Below, in pieces: positions 16,699-25,382 of a DNA stretch of 58,852 nucleotides. The notes under the pieces are model-generated. The model did not search any database, was not told the DNA's origin, and saw nothing but the letters and a program-made list of their open reading frames with translations. The position numbers were made by a program, and so were the translations under genes. This DNA comes from Bifidobacteriaceae bacterium (lineage in GTDB: Bacteria; Actinomycetota; Actinomycetes; Actinomycetales; WQXJ01): assembly GCA_031265345.1 (NCBI GenBank), contig JAISCU010000371.1:1-58852 (forward strand), read 5' to 3'. Positions within the stretch are counted from its first letter, which is position 1, and each line of letters opens with the position of its first letter.

Positions 16699-18696
16699 AT
16701 GGCGACATCACAAGTTCCGCCTGTGGTCCCCGCCCAATCGGTGCCCGAAGGGATGGTCGCAGACTTCCTGACGGGCAAGATCGTCCGCAACACGCCCGAG
16801 GAGTACGTCCGCCAGAACATCGAGCGAGCCTTGGTGGTGCAGTACGGGTATGCGAGACGGGACGCCGAACCTGAGTTCACTATCCGTGTCGGCTCATCCC
16901 GCAAGCGAGTGGACGTCTCCGTGTTCAGGGCAGGTCACGCCCACACTCAGGACAACCTCGCGATCATCGTCGAGACGAAGCGCCCGGGAGTCAAGACCAC
17001 GTCTGACACCGAAGGCGTCGGACAACTCAAGTCATACCTTGCGAGCTGCGTCAACGCCCAGTACGGCATGTGGACCAACGGTGCCGAGGCCCGCATTTGC
17101 ATGGCGAAGCGGCAAACGGACGTGGGATTCGAATTCGACGACCGCCTGGTCGACATTCCAGCGTTCGGCCAGCGGGAACTCGACGCTCAACGACCCAAGA
17201 AGCGTGACCTCAAGCCCGCCACGGCAGACAATCTGCTCTTCGCCTTCCGGCGATGCCACAACTACATCGCGGCAAACGAGGGCAAGCAGAAACCAGAGGC
17301 GTTCTGGGAACTGCTCAAGATCATCTTCGGCAAAATCGAGGACGAGCGCTCTGCTGAACTGTCGTTCTTCACCACCCCGCAAGAGCGAGGCGACGCCACC
17401 TCGGCAGGCGCCGCCAAAGCTCGGCTCCAGGACTTGTTCATCTCCAAGGTCATCGGCAAGTACCCGACGATTTTCGGCGACAACGACCACGCCATCGACC
17501 TGCGGCCTGGCGTGGCAGCGTTCGTCGTGAGCCAACTCCAGGGGTTTTCGCTCCTGGGGTCCCCTGTGGACGTCAAAGGGGTCGCCTACGAGGAGATCGT
17601 GGGCGCCAATCTACGCGGAGACCGAGGCGAGTTCTTCACTCCTCGGAACGCCTGCCAGGCTGCCGTCACCATGCTCGACCCCCGCCCGGGCCTTAGGATT
17701 CTCGATCCAGCATGCGGAACCGGGGGTTTCCTCATCACAGCCATGAACCACGCCTTGGCTCACATCGAAACCGAACACCGACGGGACTGGACCGACCCGT
17801 CGGCCGGGACCCCCGAAGAATCGCTGGAACTCTACCGCGCGAGGGACAGCTATCTGAGCGACTGCGTGTTCGGCATTGACCTGAACCCCGGCCTGGCGCG
17901 AGCCGCGAAGATGAACATGGTCATGAACAATGACGGATCAGGGGGCCTATGGCAGGCGAACAGCCTGGACAACCCCATGAACTGGGACCCCGAACTGCAC
18001 ACTTCGGTGCCCCTGGGATCGGTGGACATCGTTGTGACCAACCCGCCCTTCGGCGCGAACATAATCATCGACGACCACGAGATCCTGCGGCAATACGACT
18101 TGGCGGCAAGGTGGGACCAGGACGACAACGGAAAATGGAGGATCCGCCCGAAAGGGACGGACGGGCAACGTCCGCTCCAGCGGTCGCAACCGCCCGAAAT
18201 CCTGTTCATCGAAAGGTGCGTCCAGTTCCTAAAGCCAGGGACGGGCAGGATGATCATGGTCATCCCCAACGGCATCCTCAATAACCCGAGCACTGGCTAC
18301 GTTCGTCAGTGGCTCCTCGAGAACACGCAGATCATCGCCGTAGTTGACATGAACCGCGACCTCTTCCAGCCGAAGAACGACACTCAGACTTCCCTCCTGG
18401 CCCTTCGGAGACTGTCGAAGCAGGAGAAGAGGCTTGCCCGCGACCAGGGCTTGGACTACCCGATCTTCATGGCCGTGGCCGAGACGATTGGCCACGACAA
18501 GCGAGGCAACGTGGTTTACAAGCGCGCGAGTGGTGGCGGCGATCTGCTTGTCGACCGGGAAGAGATCGTGACGGACTTCGATGACGCAGGCACGCAGACC
18601 CAGCGGGTCGTTGTCTCTCAGGAGCGCCAGGTCGATGACGAACTGCCCGTCGTGGCCGCAGCTTTTCGGCGACGGCTGGGGGCGCAGGTCGGATGA
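16699..18696 (+). CDS. Nuclease-methyltransferase fusion (HsdR_N-type domain plus N6-adenine methylase, HsdM-like)
   Basis: 665 residues. Residues about 30-140 resemble the type I restriction R-protein N-terminal nuclease: E58, D72 (RVDVSVF) and E92-x-K94 (IIVETKRPG), a PD-(D/E)xK arrangement. A helical HsdM N-domain (about 180-295) and methylase follow, with RGEFFTPR, SAM motif DPACGTGGF (337-345) and catalytic NPPF (448-451). ATG 16699 has GGAAGGAGG upstream; a much longer in-frame reading back to 16033 crosses the hydrolase gene and is spurious. No helicase/translocase gene is present. Fused R-M plus separate S resembles type IIB enzymes such as BcgI. Its stop overlaps the S-subunit start. 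Confidence 0.88.
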   Translation: MATSQVPPVVPAQSVPEGMVADFLTGKIVRNTPEEYVRQNIERALVVQYGYARRDAEPEFTIRVGSSRKRVDVSVFRAGHAHTQDNLAIIVETKRPGVKTTSDTEGVGQLKSYLASCVNAQYGMWTNGAEARICMAKRQTDVGFEFDDRLVDIPAFGQRELDAQRPKKRDLKPATADNLLFAFRRCHNYIAANEGKQKPEAFWELLKIIFGKIEDERSAELSFFTTPQERGDATSAGAAKARLQDLFISKVIGKYPTIFGDNDHAIDLRPGVAAFVVSQLQGFSLLGSPVDVKGVAYEEIVGANLRGDRGEFFTPRNACQAAVTMLDPRPGLRILDPACGTGGFLITAMNHALAHIETEHRRDWTDPSAGTPEESLELYRARDSYLSDCVFGIDLNPGLARAAKMNMVMNNDGSGGLWQANSLDNPMNWDPELHTSVPLGSVDIVVTNPPFGANIIIDDHEILRQYDLAARWDQDDNGKWRIRPKGTDGQRPLQRSQPPEILFIERCVQFLKPGTGRMIMVIPNGILNNPSTGYVRQWLLENTQIIAVVDMNRDLFQPKNDTQTSLLALRRLSKQEKRLARDQGLDYPIFMAVAETIGHDKRGNVVYKRASGGGDLLVDREEIVTDFDDAGTQTQRVVVSQERQVDDELPVVAAAFRRRLGAQVG

Positions 18697-20045
18697 AGCA
18701 GGCAACGGTCACAACCGCCGCGCTGCGCGAGGCGAAGCGCTTTGATGCAAAGTACTTCACCTCGGACGGCTGGTCTCTGCGGTCATTTCTCCGAACAGCC
18801 GGCACAACGCTTCGCGCCATCGCAGGAAAGGGAGGAATCGGCGCCGTCGAAGCCCCGCCCCGCTTCAAACGTGTGTACGCCGCGCCGACTGAGGCCTCGG
18901 TGCCCTATCTCCGCTCCTACGACGTGTTCGAGTACCTGCCGCCTGCGGCGGATCATCTTGCCGCCCAGTCTCAGACGTCGATCAAGCCCTACCGCATCGA
19001 GGAGGGACTTATCCTCCAGACATGTTCCGGAAGAAATCTTGGTCCGTTGACAATAGCCGACGAGTACCTGTCGGGCTTCGTCCTGTCGCATGACATGTTG
19101 AGGATCGCCATCGACGACGAGGCGCTGCGCTACTACGTTCTCGGATTTCTCCGGAGTGCCAGCGGCCAACGCCTGCTACGCGGCGACGACAGCGGCTCAG
19201 TCGTCAATCATCTCACCCCAACTCATGTTTCCGAGTTGACTCTCCCGATCTTCGACTGCGCCGTGGATCAGGTGGCCGGCCTCGTCAAGGATGCCTTCAC
19301 TACGCGCGCCGCCGCTCGCCGGACGCTCGCCGACACGATCGCCAGTGTCGATCAGGCGTTCCCGGTGCCCCGTCTCAAGAGTCGAAGCCTGGGCTGGGGA
19401 GTCACGGCTTCTGCTCTCAACGGCCGTCTGGACGCGGCATACCACGATCCAGTGGTCGCGGAAGCCCGATCATTGCTGTCCGGCGCTGGAGGAGTCGCCA
19501 TCGGCGATGCGGCCACGGTTCGCAAACCCGCCGGCCGCTACAAGACGGCGTATGTCCGCCGACATGAGGGCTTGCCGTTGCTGTCCGGGCGACAGCTCCT
19601 TCAAGCAGATGTCGTCGCCTTGAAGTACCTCTCGCGGGGGGCAATCGCCAATCCCGGCGACTACGCCCTGGGCCTTCATGACGTCTGCTTCCAGGCGGAC
19701 GGGCGAGCCGAGGAGAACCTTGGGACCCCGGTGTGCATCAACTCCGCCAGGCAGGGTTGGCTCGCCAGCGGGCATGTCGCACGGGTGCGCGCACTCGATC
19801 CGGCCGAAGCTGGCTGGCTGTGGGCAGCCATCGCCAGTCCAATCGTCCAATACCAGATCGCAGCCCTGGCCGCTGGCAGCGTGGTGGATGCCCTCTATGA
19901 AGATGATGTCGCCGGTGTGCTGTTGCCTCCGCCCGACCGAATCGACAGCGCTGCCGTGGTCGCAGCATGGGAAGCCTTCGCGAGGGCTGAGGAGCTCGAA
20001 GCCCAAGCACGCGTCCTGATCGAGGACCTCATCCCGGCAAAGTAG
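18693..20045 (+). CDS. hsdS: Restriction-modification specificity (S) subunit
   Basis: 450 residues with two diverged halves (about 1-220 and 230-450), as expected for two target-recognition domains separated by helical spacers. The first carries V-S-x-L-T-L-P-I-F-type dimer strand ends and the second begins after VDQAFPVPRLKSR. It starts inside the methylase stop (ATGA), so the two are made together. It would set the bipartite DNA site recognised by the complex. Sequence identity of the target cannot be predicted. Confidence 0.82.
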   Translation: MKQATVTTAALREAKRFDAKYFTSDGWSLRSFLRTAGTTLRAIAGKGGIGAVEAPPRFKRVYAAPTEASVPYLRSYDVFEYLPPAADHLAAQSQTSIKPYRIEEGLILQTCSGRNLGPLTIADEYLSGFVLSHDMLRIAIDDEALRYYVLGFLRSASGQRLLRGDDSGSVVNHLTPTHVSELTLPIFDCAVDQVAGLVKDAFTTRAAARRTLADTIASVDQAFPVPRLKSRSLGWGVTASALNGRLDAAYHDPVVAEARSLLSGAGGVAIGDAATVRKPAGRYKTAYVRRHEGLPLLSGRQLLQADVVALKYLSRGAIANPGDYALGLHDVCFQADGRAEENLGTPVCINSARQGWLASGHVARVRALDPAEAGWLWAAIASPIVQYQIAALAAGSVVDALYEDDVAGVLLPPPDRIDSAAVVAAWEAFARAEELEAQARVLIEDLIPAK

Positions 20046-20080
20046 CTCGTGGATCCACTGTCCACAATGCAGGTCGACGC

Positions 20081-20129
20081 AGGCGGCCTCGCTGCCCGAC
20101 GCCTCATAGGCTCCCATCACCCGGCGCCA
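20081..20129. repeat. Right flanking direct repeat of the island, overlapping the response-regulator 3' end
   Basis: The partner of 16501-16549. It contains the true last codons and stop of the response-regulator gene, so this side is the likely original site and the far copy the duplicate. Confidence 0.8.
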
Positions 20130-21009
20130 GCAGCCCCGTCTCGTAGGCGTAGACCACCACATGCACGCGGTCCCGCAGACCCAGCTTCTTCAGCACCGCC
20201 CCGACGTGCGTCTTCACGGTGGCCTCGGAGACGTAGAGCTTGGCCGCGATCTCGGCGTTGGTCAGGCCGAGCGCCATCTGGTCGAACACGTCCCGCTCCT
20301 TCGGCGTCAGAGTCGCCAGCTCCTCCCCGACGACCCCCTCAAGATCCTGCGAAAACGCTGGGCCTGGCGGAGCGGTCTCGGGATGCCCGATGCCGCTGAG
20401 TCCGCTCGCAGCGTCACCCCGGCCCCCGATTCGCCGGTCGCCCGCCATGCCACTGCCGGCCCGAGCCCCACCGGGCAAGCCAGGCCCACCCGCGTGCCCG
20501 GCCGAAGGAGCGCCAGGCAACTCAGGCGCGAACAGCTCCAACATGCGGCGCGTGACGCGGGGCGAGACGGCGGCATCGCCCGCTGCGACGGCCCGGACGG
20601 CGGCCACCAACTCTGCCGGGCGCACGTCCTTCAACAAGAAGCCGCTGGCACCGGCCTTGAGCCCGGCGAAGGCGTACTCGTCGAGGTCGAACGTGGTCAG
20701 GAGGATGACCTTGGTCTCAGGGTAGGTGGCGACGATCCGGCGGGTCGCCTCGATCCCGTCCATGGCCGGCATCCGCACGTCCATCAGGACCACATCCGGA
20801 GCCAGAGCCGCGACCTGCTGGACGGCGACACGGCCATCGGCGGCCTCCCCCACCAGCTCGATTCCCTCTTCGGCGCCCAGCACCATGGCGAAACCCATGC
20901 GCATCAGCGCCTGATCGTCCACCAGGAGCACCTTCACGGTGGCTCGCGCGCCCGCGCCCGCCCCTGCGCCAAAGCCTCCATCCGTCCCGTCTGCCGGACC
21001 CGCGGTCAT
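20104..21009 (-). CDS. NarL/LuxR-family response regulator
   Basis: 301 residues. Receiver domain 25-145 with acidic pair D31-D32, phospho-acceptor D77 (VVLMDVRMP) and K127; LuxR-type HTH about 232-290 (LTPKERDVFDQMALGLTNAEI). Between them lies an unusually long Gly/Ala/Pro/Arg-rich linker (about 162-226), and the first 24 residues are also Gly/Ala-rich. The gene is coupled to the sensor kinase by a 4 bp overlap. Its 3' end forms part of the island's direct repeat. Target genes probably include the nearby ABC exporter, by analogy with drug-responsive systems. Confidence 0.92.
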   Translation of the reverse strand: MTAGPADGTDGGFGAGAGAGARATVKVLLVDDQALMRMGFAMVLGAEEGIELVGEAADGRVAVQQVAALAPDVVLMDVRMPAMDGIEATRRIVATYPETKVILLTTFDLDEYAFAGLKAGASGFLLKDVRPAELVAAVRAVAAGDAAVSPRVTRRMLELFAPELPGAPSAGHAGGPGLPGGARAGSGMAGDRRIGGRGDAASGLSGIGHPETAPPGPAFSQDLEGVVGEELATLTPKERDVFDQMALGLTNAEIAAKLYVSEATVKTHVGAVLKKLGLRDRVHVVVYAYETGLLAPGDGSL

Positions 21010-22343
21010 TCCGACCCTCCTTCTCTCAAAGTGGCTTCGACCCGCCAGCCGCCTTCAGAGGTCGGACCGGCGGACAGCTCTCCCCCGAACACGCCCACCC
21101 GCTGGCGCATTCCGATCAGGCCCTGGCCGGACCCTTCCCAATCCCCATTTCTGAGTGAGTCCGAGCCCGGAGGCCCATTCTCCACCACCACCTGGAAGAC
21201 TCGCGGCGCCGGTTCGGTGATGCCCACCCGGACCCACTGCGCCCCGGCTGCGTGGCGCAGCACGTTGGTGAGCGATTCCTGGACTATCCGGTAGATCGCC
21301 AGGCCCAGCGCCTGGTGGTCCGGGATCGACGCCGCCAGGTACGCCATCACCGGCAATCCCGAGGCCTTGAACGATTCGATCAGCGGCACCAGCTGATCCG
21401 CGCCGGGCTGCGGCGCCAGTTCCTGGGTCGGCCCCGCCTCGCTGTGAAGCACCGACAACAGCCCCCGCATGTCCGTCACGGTCTGCCTCCCGGTCTCCGA
21501 AACCACGGCCATGGCCTGGCGTGCCCGCTCCGGGTCGCGGTCGATGGCCGCCTGCGCGCCATCGGACAGCGTCACCATCACCGCCACGGAGTGCGCCACC
21601 ACATCGTGCATCTCGCGGGCTATCCGCGAACGCTCAGCGGCCACCGCGATGACCGCCCGCTGGTCGCGCTCCAGCGCCAAGTGCCGGGCCAGTTCCACCA
21701 AGGCGGCGACGTAGCGGCGCCGGTTGCCCAGGTGGATGAAGACGGAGACCACGGCCGCGTCCAGGACCACGGACATGATCAGTTCGGCGTCGAACGCCCC
21801 GCCACCGCCGTAGAGCGACCCGAACAGCATCAACTCGACACAGGTGGCGGTCAGCCCGATCCAGGCCGCCCGCGCGCTGGCTCTCTGCGCCACCGCGAAC
21901 AGCGCGAACAGGACCAGCCAGTTGTCCGGCACGCCGGTCATGACCAGGCCGGACGCGTCCATCACCACCACGGCCGCCAGCAGACAGACCGGATGCCGCC
22001 GCCGCCAAGCCACCAGCAATACGCATCCCACCAGCGTGAACGCCGCGAAGAACCAGCTCGTGGCCGCTGCCGGCGAATTCGCCAGCACGGGTTTCGGTCC
22101 GACCCATTCGCCGAATTCGGCCCAGGTCCCGTACACGGTGACCATGGCCAGGGCCGGCAATAGGTAGATCCCCGCCACCGCGAGGTCCATCGCCACCGGG
22201 TGCCGCTCCGCGAAGCGCCGGAACCGGCCGGGCTCGGGTATGACGGGGTCGCCCGCGACTGGCGTGGGCGCTGCCGCGTCGCTCGCCGCGCCCTCCCGCG
22301 TCGGGGCTTCCACGCCGCCTGGTGACGCTTCGATTCCTACCAC
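21006..22343 (-). CDS. NarL-type sensor histidine kinase (HisKA_3)
   Basis: A membrane sensor of about 445 residues. There are five or six hydrophobic segments in the first half, the dimerisation/phosphorylation helix with EMHDVVAHSVAVM (the first His is the phosphate site), and a C-terminal HATPase_c domain ending with SGQGLIGMRQRV. GTG 22343 is chosen because a strong AGGAGG lies about eight bases upstream; an in-frame ATG at 22421 has no such site. It signals to the overlapping response regulator. The short extracytoplasmic loops suggest it senses something in or near the membrane. Confidence 0.87.
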   Translation of the reverse strand: MVGIEASPGGVEAPTREGAASDAAAPTPVAGDPVIPEPGRFRRFAERHPVAMDLAVAGIYLLPALAMVTVYGTWAEFGEWVGPKPVLANSPAAATSWFFAAFTLVGCVLLVAWRRRHPVCLLAAVVVMDASGLVMTGVPDNWLVLFALFAVAQRASARAAWIGLTATCVELMLFGSLYGGGGAFDAELIMSVVLDAAVVSVFIHLGNRRRYVAALVELARHLALERDQRAVIAVAAERSRIAREMHDVVAHSVAVMVTLSDGAQAAIDRDPERARQAMAVVSETGRQTVTDMRGLLSVLHSEAGPTQELAPQPGADQLVPLIESFKASGLPVMAYLAASIPDHQALGLAIYRIVQESLTNVLRHAAGAQWVRVGITEPAPRVFQVVVENGPPGSDSLRNGDWEGSGQGLIGMRQRVGVFGGELSAGPTSEGGWRVEATLREGGSE

Positions 22344-22674
22344 GAGTCCCCTCCTCCCACTTATGCCCGATGCCGTCCGCCTCCCCGGCGCCGACCGACG
22401 TCCTTCACCCGTCCCCGTCATCCCGCCCGCGATACTGCGGCGGCTTCGGTTCTACCAACCCCAACGTACCCACCGGATTCTGGCGCGTGCGCATCGGCTC
22501 CTGGCGGCCTCGATCCCATCAGCCTCGATCTGGGCACCGGGATCGTCCCGAAAGTGTAACTGCCCCGTGCGCAGCGAGTCGCTCGGGCTGATTGGTCCAT
22601 AAAACCGGCCTCCGCAATCAAGCGCTCCACTCTGCCGGCTCGTGGTCGGTGGCCGCCACGAGAGCCCCGCCCGC

Positions 22675-23016
22675 GCCGAGTCCGCCGATTCGCACCCCAT
22701 TTGTTCATCGACTCCGCTGTTCTGGTCCCCCAACCCCGTCGAGTCCGCTGTTTTGGTCCCCCAACCCCGTCGAGTCCGCTGTTCTGGGCCCTCGACTCCG
22801 TCGAGTCCGGGATTCTGCGCGCCCATAAGCGTCGAGTCCGCTAGTTTGCGTGCCATCGTTCATCGAGTCCGCTCTTCTGCATGCCCGATTCCATCGACTC
22901 CGGGGTTTTGCGCGCGCGTCCGCCACACGCGACACGCTGACCAGGGCAGACGCGAAAGGGCCGGAGCCAAAACAGCGGACTCGACGAACAACCGCATGGG
23001 AAACAGCGGACTCGAC
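22675..23016. repeat. 31 bp-period array of the motif RTCGAGTCCGCTGTTYTG
   Basis: Eight direct units start at 22675, 22707, 22738, 22769, 22800, 22831, 22862 and 22893. The first interval is 32 and the rest exactly 31. Two further units lie in inverted orientation, ending at 22985 and 23016, again 31 apart. About 15 to 23 bases of each unit are conserved; the rest varies. The repeats are too degenerate and spacers too short (about 8-12 bases) for CRISPR. Thirty-one bases is close to three helical turns, so all motifs would face the same side of the DNA. Confidence 0.9.
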
Positions 23017-23112
23017 GAGTCCCAGGCCCCAAAACATCTCCCCAGCCTGCGGATTGCCACTCGCAGACCAGCCCATCCGGGCCGGGGTCCTCTACCGTTC
23101 CCATCATCCCGC

Positions 23113-23149
23113 CCGGCAGAACGGGGGGCCTGTCCCCCGTTCTGACCGG
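23113..23149. repeat. 11 bp perfect inverted repeat with GC-rich stem
   Basis: CAGAACGGGGG and CCCCCGTTCTG flank a six-base loop, and the stem extends by CCGG/CCGG past a one-base bulge. No T-run is adjacent. It could be a terminator for either neighbour or a protein site. Confidence 0.6.
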
Positions 23150-23256
23150 CGCCGTGAGACGTCAGGCCGCAGTCTGGGGGCTGCCAGAACCGGGGCGAGC
23201 GATCCGGCCTGGTGGGCCCAGGGCGACCAAGCGGCATCGTGCATCAAAACAGATGC

Positions 23257-23295
23257 GCCGGGACGCGCCCGTCCCTCCTACGGGCGCGCCCCGGC
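23257..23295 (-). terminator. Strong hairpin after the ABC exporter operon
   Basis: A stem of 15-16 pairs, with one mismatch, around CCCTCCT starts 18 bases past the exporter permease stop. On the transcript strand it is followed by GCATCTGTTTTGATGC, which contains a T-run and is itself a small hairpin. A good factor-independent terminator. Confidence 0.75.
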
Positions 23296-23312
23296 AAGAA
23301 AGCCTGGGTCAC

Positions 23313-24176
23313 TCAGGCGTCGCGCCTCTTGAAGACCACGTAACCGCAGATCAGCGCGGCGGCGGCCCAGGCGGCCTGGCAGGCCATGCCGCCCCAGTAA
23401 CCGCCGAGCAGCGGTTGGCCGTCGGAACTGACGACACTTGACGCGAGCGTGACCGTCAGTTCGGCGGCCTGGCTGGGGAGGAGTTGGAGGACCGTGGCCA
23501 TCCACTCCTTGGCGGCGGCGATCATCATGATCATCGGGATGATCAGGTACAGGCCCAGACCGCTGGCGATCGCGCCCGCGCTGGAGCGGATGACGAAGCC
23601 CAGGCCCAGGCCCACCATGGCGGTGGCGACCAGCGCGAAGACCGTGCCCACGGCCATCTTCACCGCGTCGGAGCCGAACGTGGCGTCATAGCCTGCGGCG
23701 CTCATGACGGCCACCGCGGCGACAGTCCCGGCCAGCAGGGTCACAGCGCCTATGACCGCCGTGAACGCTCCCACGACCAGGGCTTTCGCCGCCAGCACGG
23801 GACCGCGCCGGGGAGCCACCGCCAGCGTCGACCGGATCGAGCCGGAACTGTACTCGCTGGTCACCGTCAGGGCGCCGAGGACAATCGCGATGACCTCCCC
23901 GACCATGAACAACGCCCGGCCGGTCGCGCCGACGGCGTAACCGTCAGCGTTCAACGCCTCGGCGGTCGAACTGAGTTCCGCCTGGCTCACCAGGCTGGAG
24001 ACCAGCATGAAGACGAAACCGATGGTCAGAACGAACAGCAAGACCGCGCACCACCAGGTGGAACGCAGCGAGCGGAGCTTGATCCACTCCGACTTGACGA
24101 TCCCGCCGAAGCTCAGGTTATGGCCCAACGCGGACCGGTACGGTTGGCCGGTGAACGGTGCGGCGATGGCGGTCAT
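23313..24176 (-). CDS. ABC-2 type transporter permease
   Basis: 287 residues with six hydrophobic segments and the ABC-2 membrane pattern (KSEWIKLRSLRSTWWC at the start, then GALTVTSEYSSGSIRSTLAVAPRR after the second segment). ATG 24176 is used because AAGGAG lies about eight bases before it; a longer frame would add 39 residues from inside the ATPase gene. It overlaps the ATPase stop by four bases. With the ATPase it forms an exporter, likely for a drug, lipid or peptide, placed beside a two-component system. Confidence 0.9.
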   Translation of the reverse strand: MTAIAAPFTGQPYRSALGHNLSFGGIVKSEWIKLRSLRSTWWCAVLLFVLTIGFVFMLVSSLVSQAELSSTAEALNADGYAVGATGRALFMVGEVIAIVLGALTVTSEYSSGSIRSTLAVAPRRGPVLAAKALVVGAFTAVIGAVTLLAGTVAAVAVMSAAGYDATFGSDAVKMAVGTVFALVATAMVGLGLGFVIRSSAGAIASGLGLYLIIPMIMMIAAAKEWMATVLQLLPSQAAELTVTLASSVVSSDGQPLLGGYWGGMACQAAWAAAALICGYVVFKRRDA

Positions 24177-25102
24177 CTGGGGGCTCCTTGCAAGACTGGG
24201 GCGGCCGAGCGGTACTCGACGGCCGTGTCGGTCAGTTTCATGTAGGCCTCCTCGAGCGAGGCGGTGATCGGGCTGAGCTCGTAGATGACCCAACCGCGCT
24301 GGGCGGCGGCCTGGCCTATCGCCTCCACCGACAGCCCCTGGACCACGATGGTCTCGGGGCCCTCCGCGGTGACCGTGACATCGGGCGAGGACAGGGCGGC
24401 AGCGATCTGACCGGCCTGCGGCGAACGCACCCTCGTGGCCACGCTGCTCGACGCGGCCACCAACTCCGCGACCGTCGATTCCGCGATCAGCCGACCCCTT
24501 CCAACCACGATCAGGCGGTCGGCGGTCAGCGCCATCTCCGCCATCAGGTGCGACGAGATGAAGACCGTCCTCCCCTCCGCCGCCAGCGACCGGGCCAGAT
24601 GGCGGACCCAGGCGACGCCCTCCGGGTCCAGGCCGTTGACGGGCTCGTCCAGGATGACGTTCGCCGGGTCGCCCAGCAGCGCGGCCGCGATCCCGAGCCG
24701 CTGGTTCATGCCCAGCGAATAGGTCTTGACCCGCTTCGAGACCACTGTTTCCAGACCGGTCATAGCGATGACCTGGTCGATCCGCTGTTTGCCGATCCCG
24801 TGGGTGGCGGCCAACTGCTGCAGGTGCGCCCGTCCGGACCGGGCCGGGTTGGCGGCCTTGGCGTCCAGCAGCGCGCCGACTTCCCTGAGCGGCGCCTTGG
24901 CTTGGGTGAATGGCTTGCCGTCAACGCTCGCCCGTCCCGCTGTGGGACGGTCCAGCCCCACGATCATCCGCATGGTGGTGGACTTGCCGGCGCCGTTCGG
25001 CCCCAGAAATCCAGTCACCTGGCCCGGTTCGATCGTGAAGCTCAGGTGATCGACGGCCAATTTCTGGCCGAACCGTTTGGTCAGACCTTCGACCTGAATC
25101 AT
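24173..25102 (-). CDS. ABC exporter ATP-binding protein (CcmA/DrrA-like)
   Basis: 309 residues. Walker A GPNGAGKS (34-41), signature SLGMNQ in place of LSGGQ, Walker B VILDEP and switch His in ISSHLM. The C-terminal 80 residues form the extra domain common in DrrA-like ATPases. AAAGGAA ribosome site. It pairs with the downstream permease. The direction and the neighbouring kinase/regulator pair fit an inducible efflux system, though the substrate is unknown. Confidence 0.93.
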   Translation of the reverse strand: MIQVEGLTKRFGQKLAVDHLSFTIEPGQVTGFLGPNGAGKSTTMRMIVGLDRPTAGRASVDGKPFTQAKAPLREVGALLDAKAANPARSGRAHLQQLAATHGIGKQRIDQVIAMTGLETVVSKRVKTYSLGMNQRLGIAAALLGDPANVILDEPVNGLDPEGVAWVRHLARSLAAEGRTVFISSHLMAEMALTADRLIVVGRGRLIAESTVAELVAASSSVATRVRSPQAGQIAAALSSPDVTVTAEGPETIVVQGLSVEAIGQAAAQRGWVIYELSPITASLEEAYMKLTDTAVEYRSAAPVLQGAPR

Positions 25103-25382
25103 CGTGTTCCTTTCGCTAGCTCGTTGCTTGGCTCGCTATCCACATTACGTTTAGCGAGGTCAGCGCGGTGCCCACCGAATGGATGAATCTCACCGGTCGC
25201 CCCCATGGGCAGGTCGGATGAGGCCGTCATCCTGCAGGATGACTCCCAGGGACCCTTGCGCAGCGCTTGCCCGATGCCGCGAGGGCGGCCTGCCGCCGAA
25301 CGTCCAGTTTGCCGCGCCCGGGGTCGAGACCCGGATTCGTGTGGGACAGCGGCGCGGGCGAGCGATCCCCGTGGCTCGGAGA

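Larger units (their letters stand above)
22344..23312. other. Non-coding region between kinase and ABC exporter operons
   Basis: Nearly 1 kb without a credible gene. It holds a 31 bp-periodic repeat array, two strong perfect inverted repeats (one the exporter operon's terminator) and one copy of the TGCCCGATGCCG 12-mer at 22364. Open frames across the array are repeat translations (D-S-x-x-x-x-Q-N-S-type) and not believable proteins. Confidence 0.7.

Noticed and set aside
16550..20080. Complete type I system with helicase HsdR
   Set aside because: No DEAD-box translocase gene in or near the island; only a nuclease-like N-domain fused to the methylase.
22675..23016. 31 bp-spaced repeats considered as a CRISPR array
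   Set aside because: Repeats are degenerate, the variable part is only about 8-12 bases, two units are inverted and no cas genes are near.
22452..23145. Open frames across the 31 bp array on both strands
   Set aside because: 31 is not a multiple of three, so each frame reads the repeat in rotating phase. There is no family signal or ribosome site.
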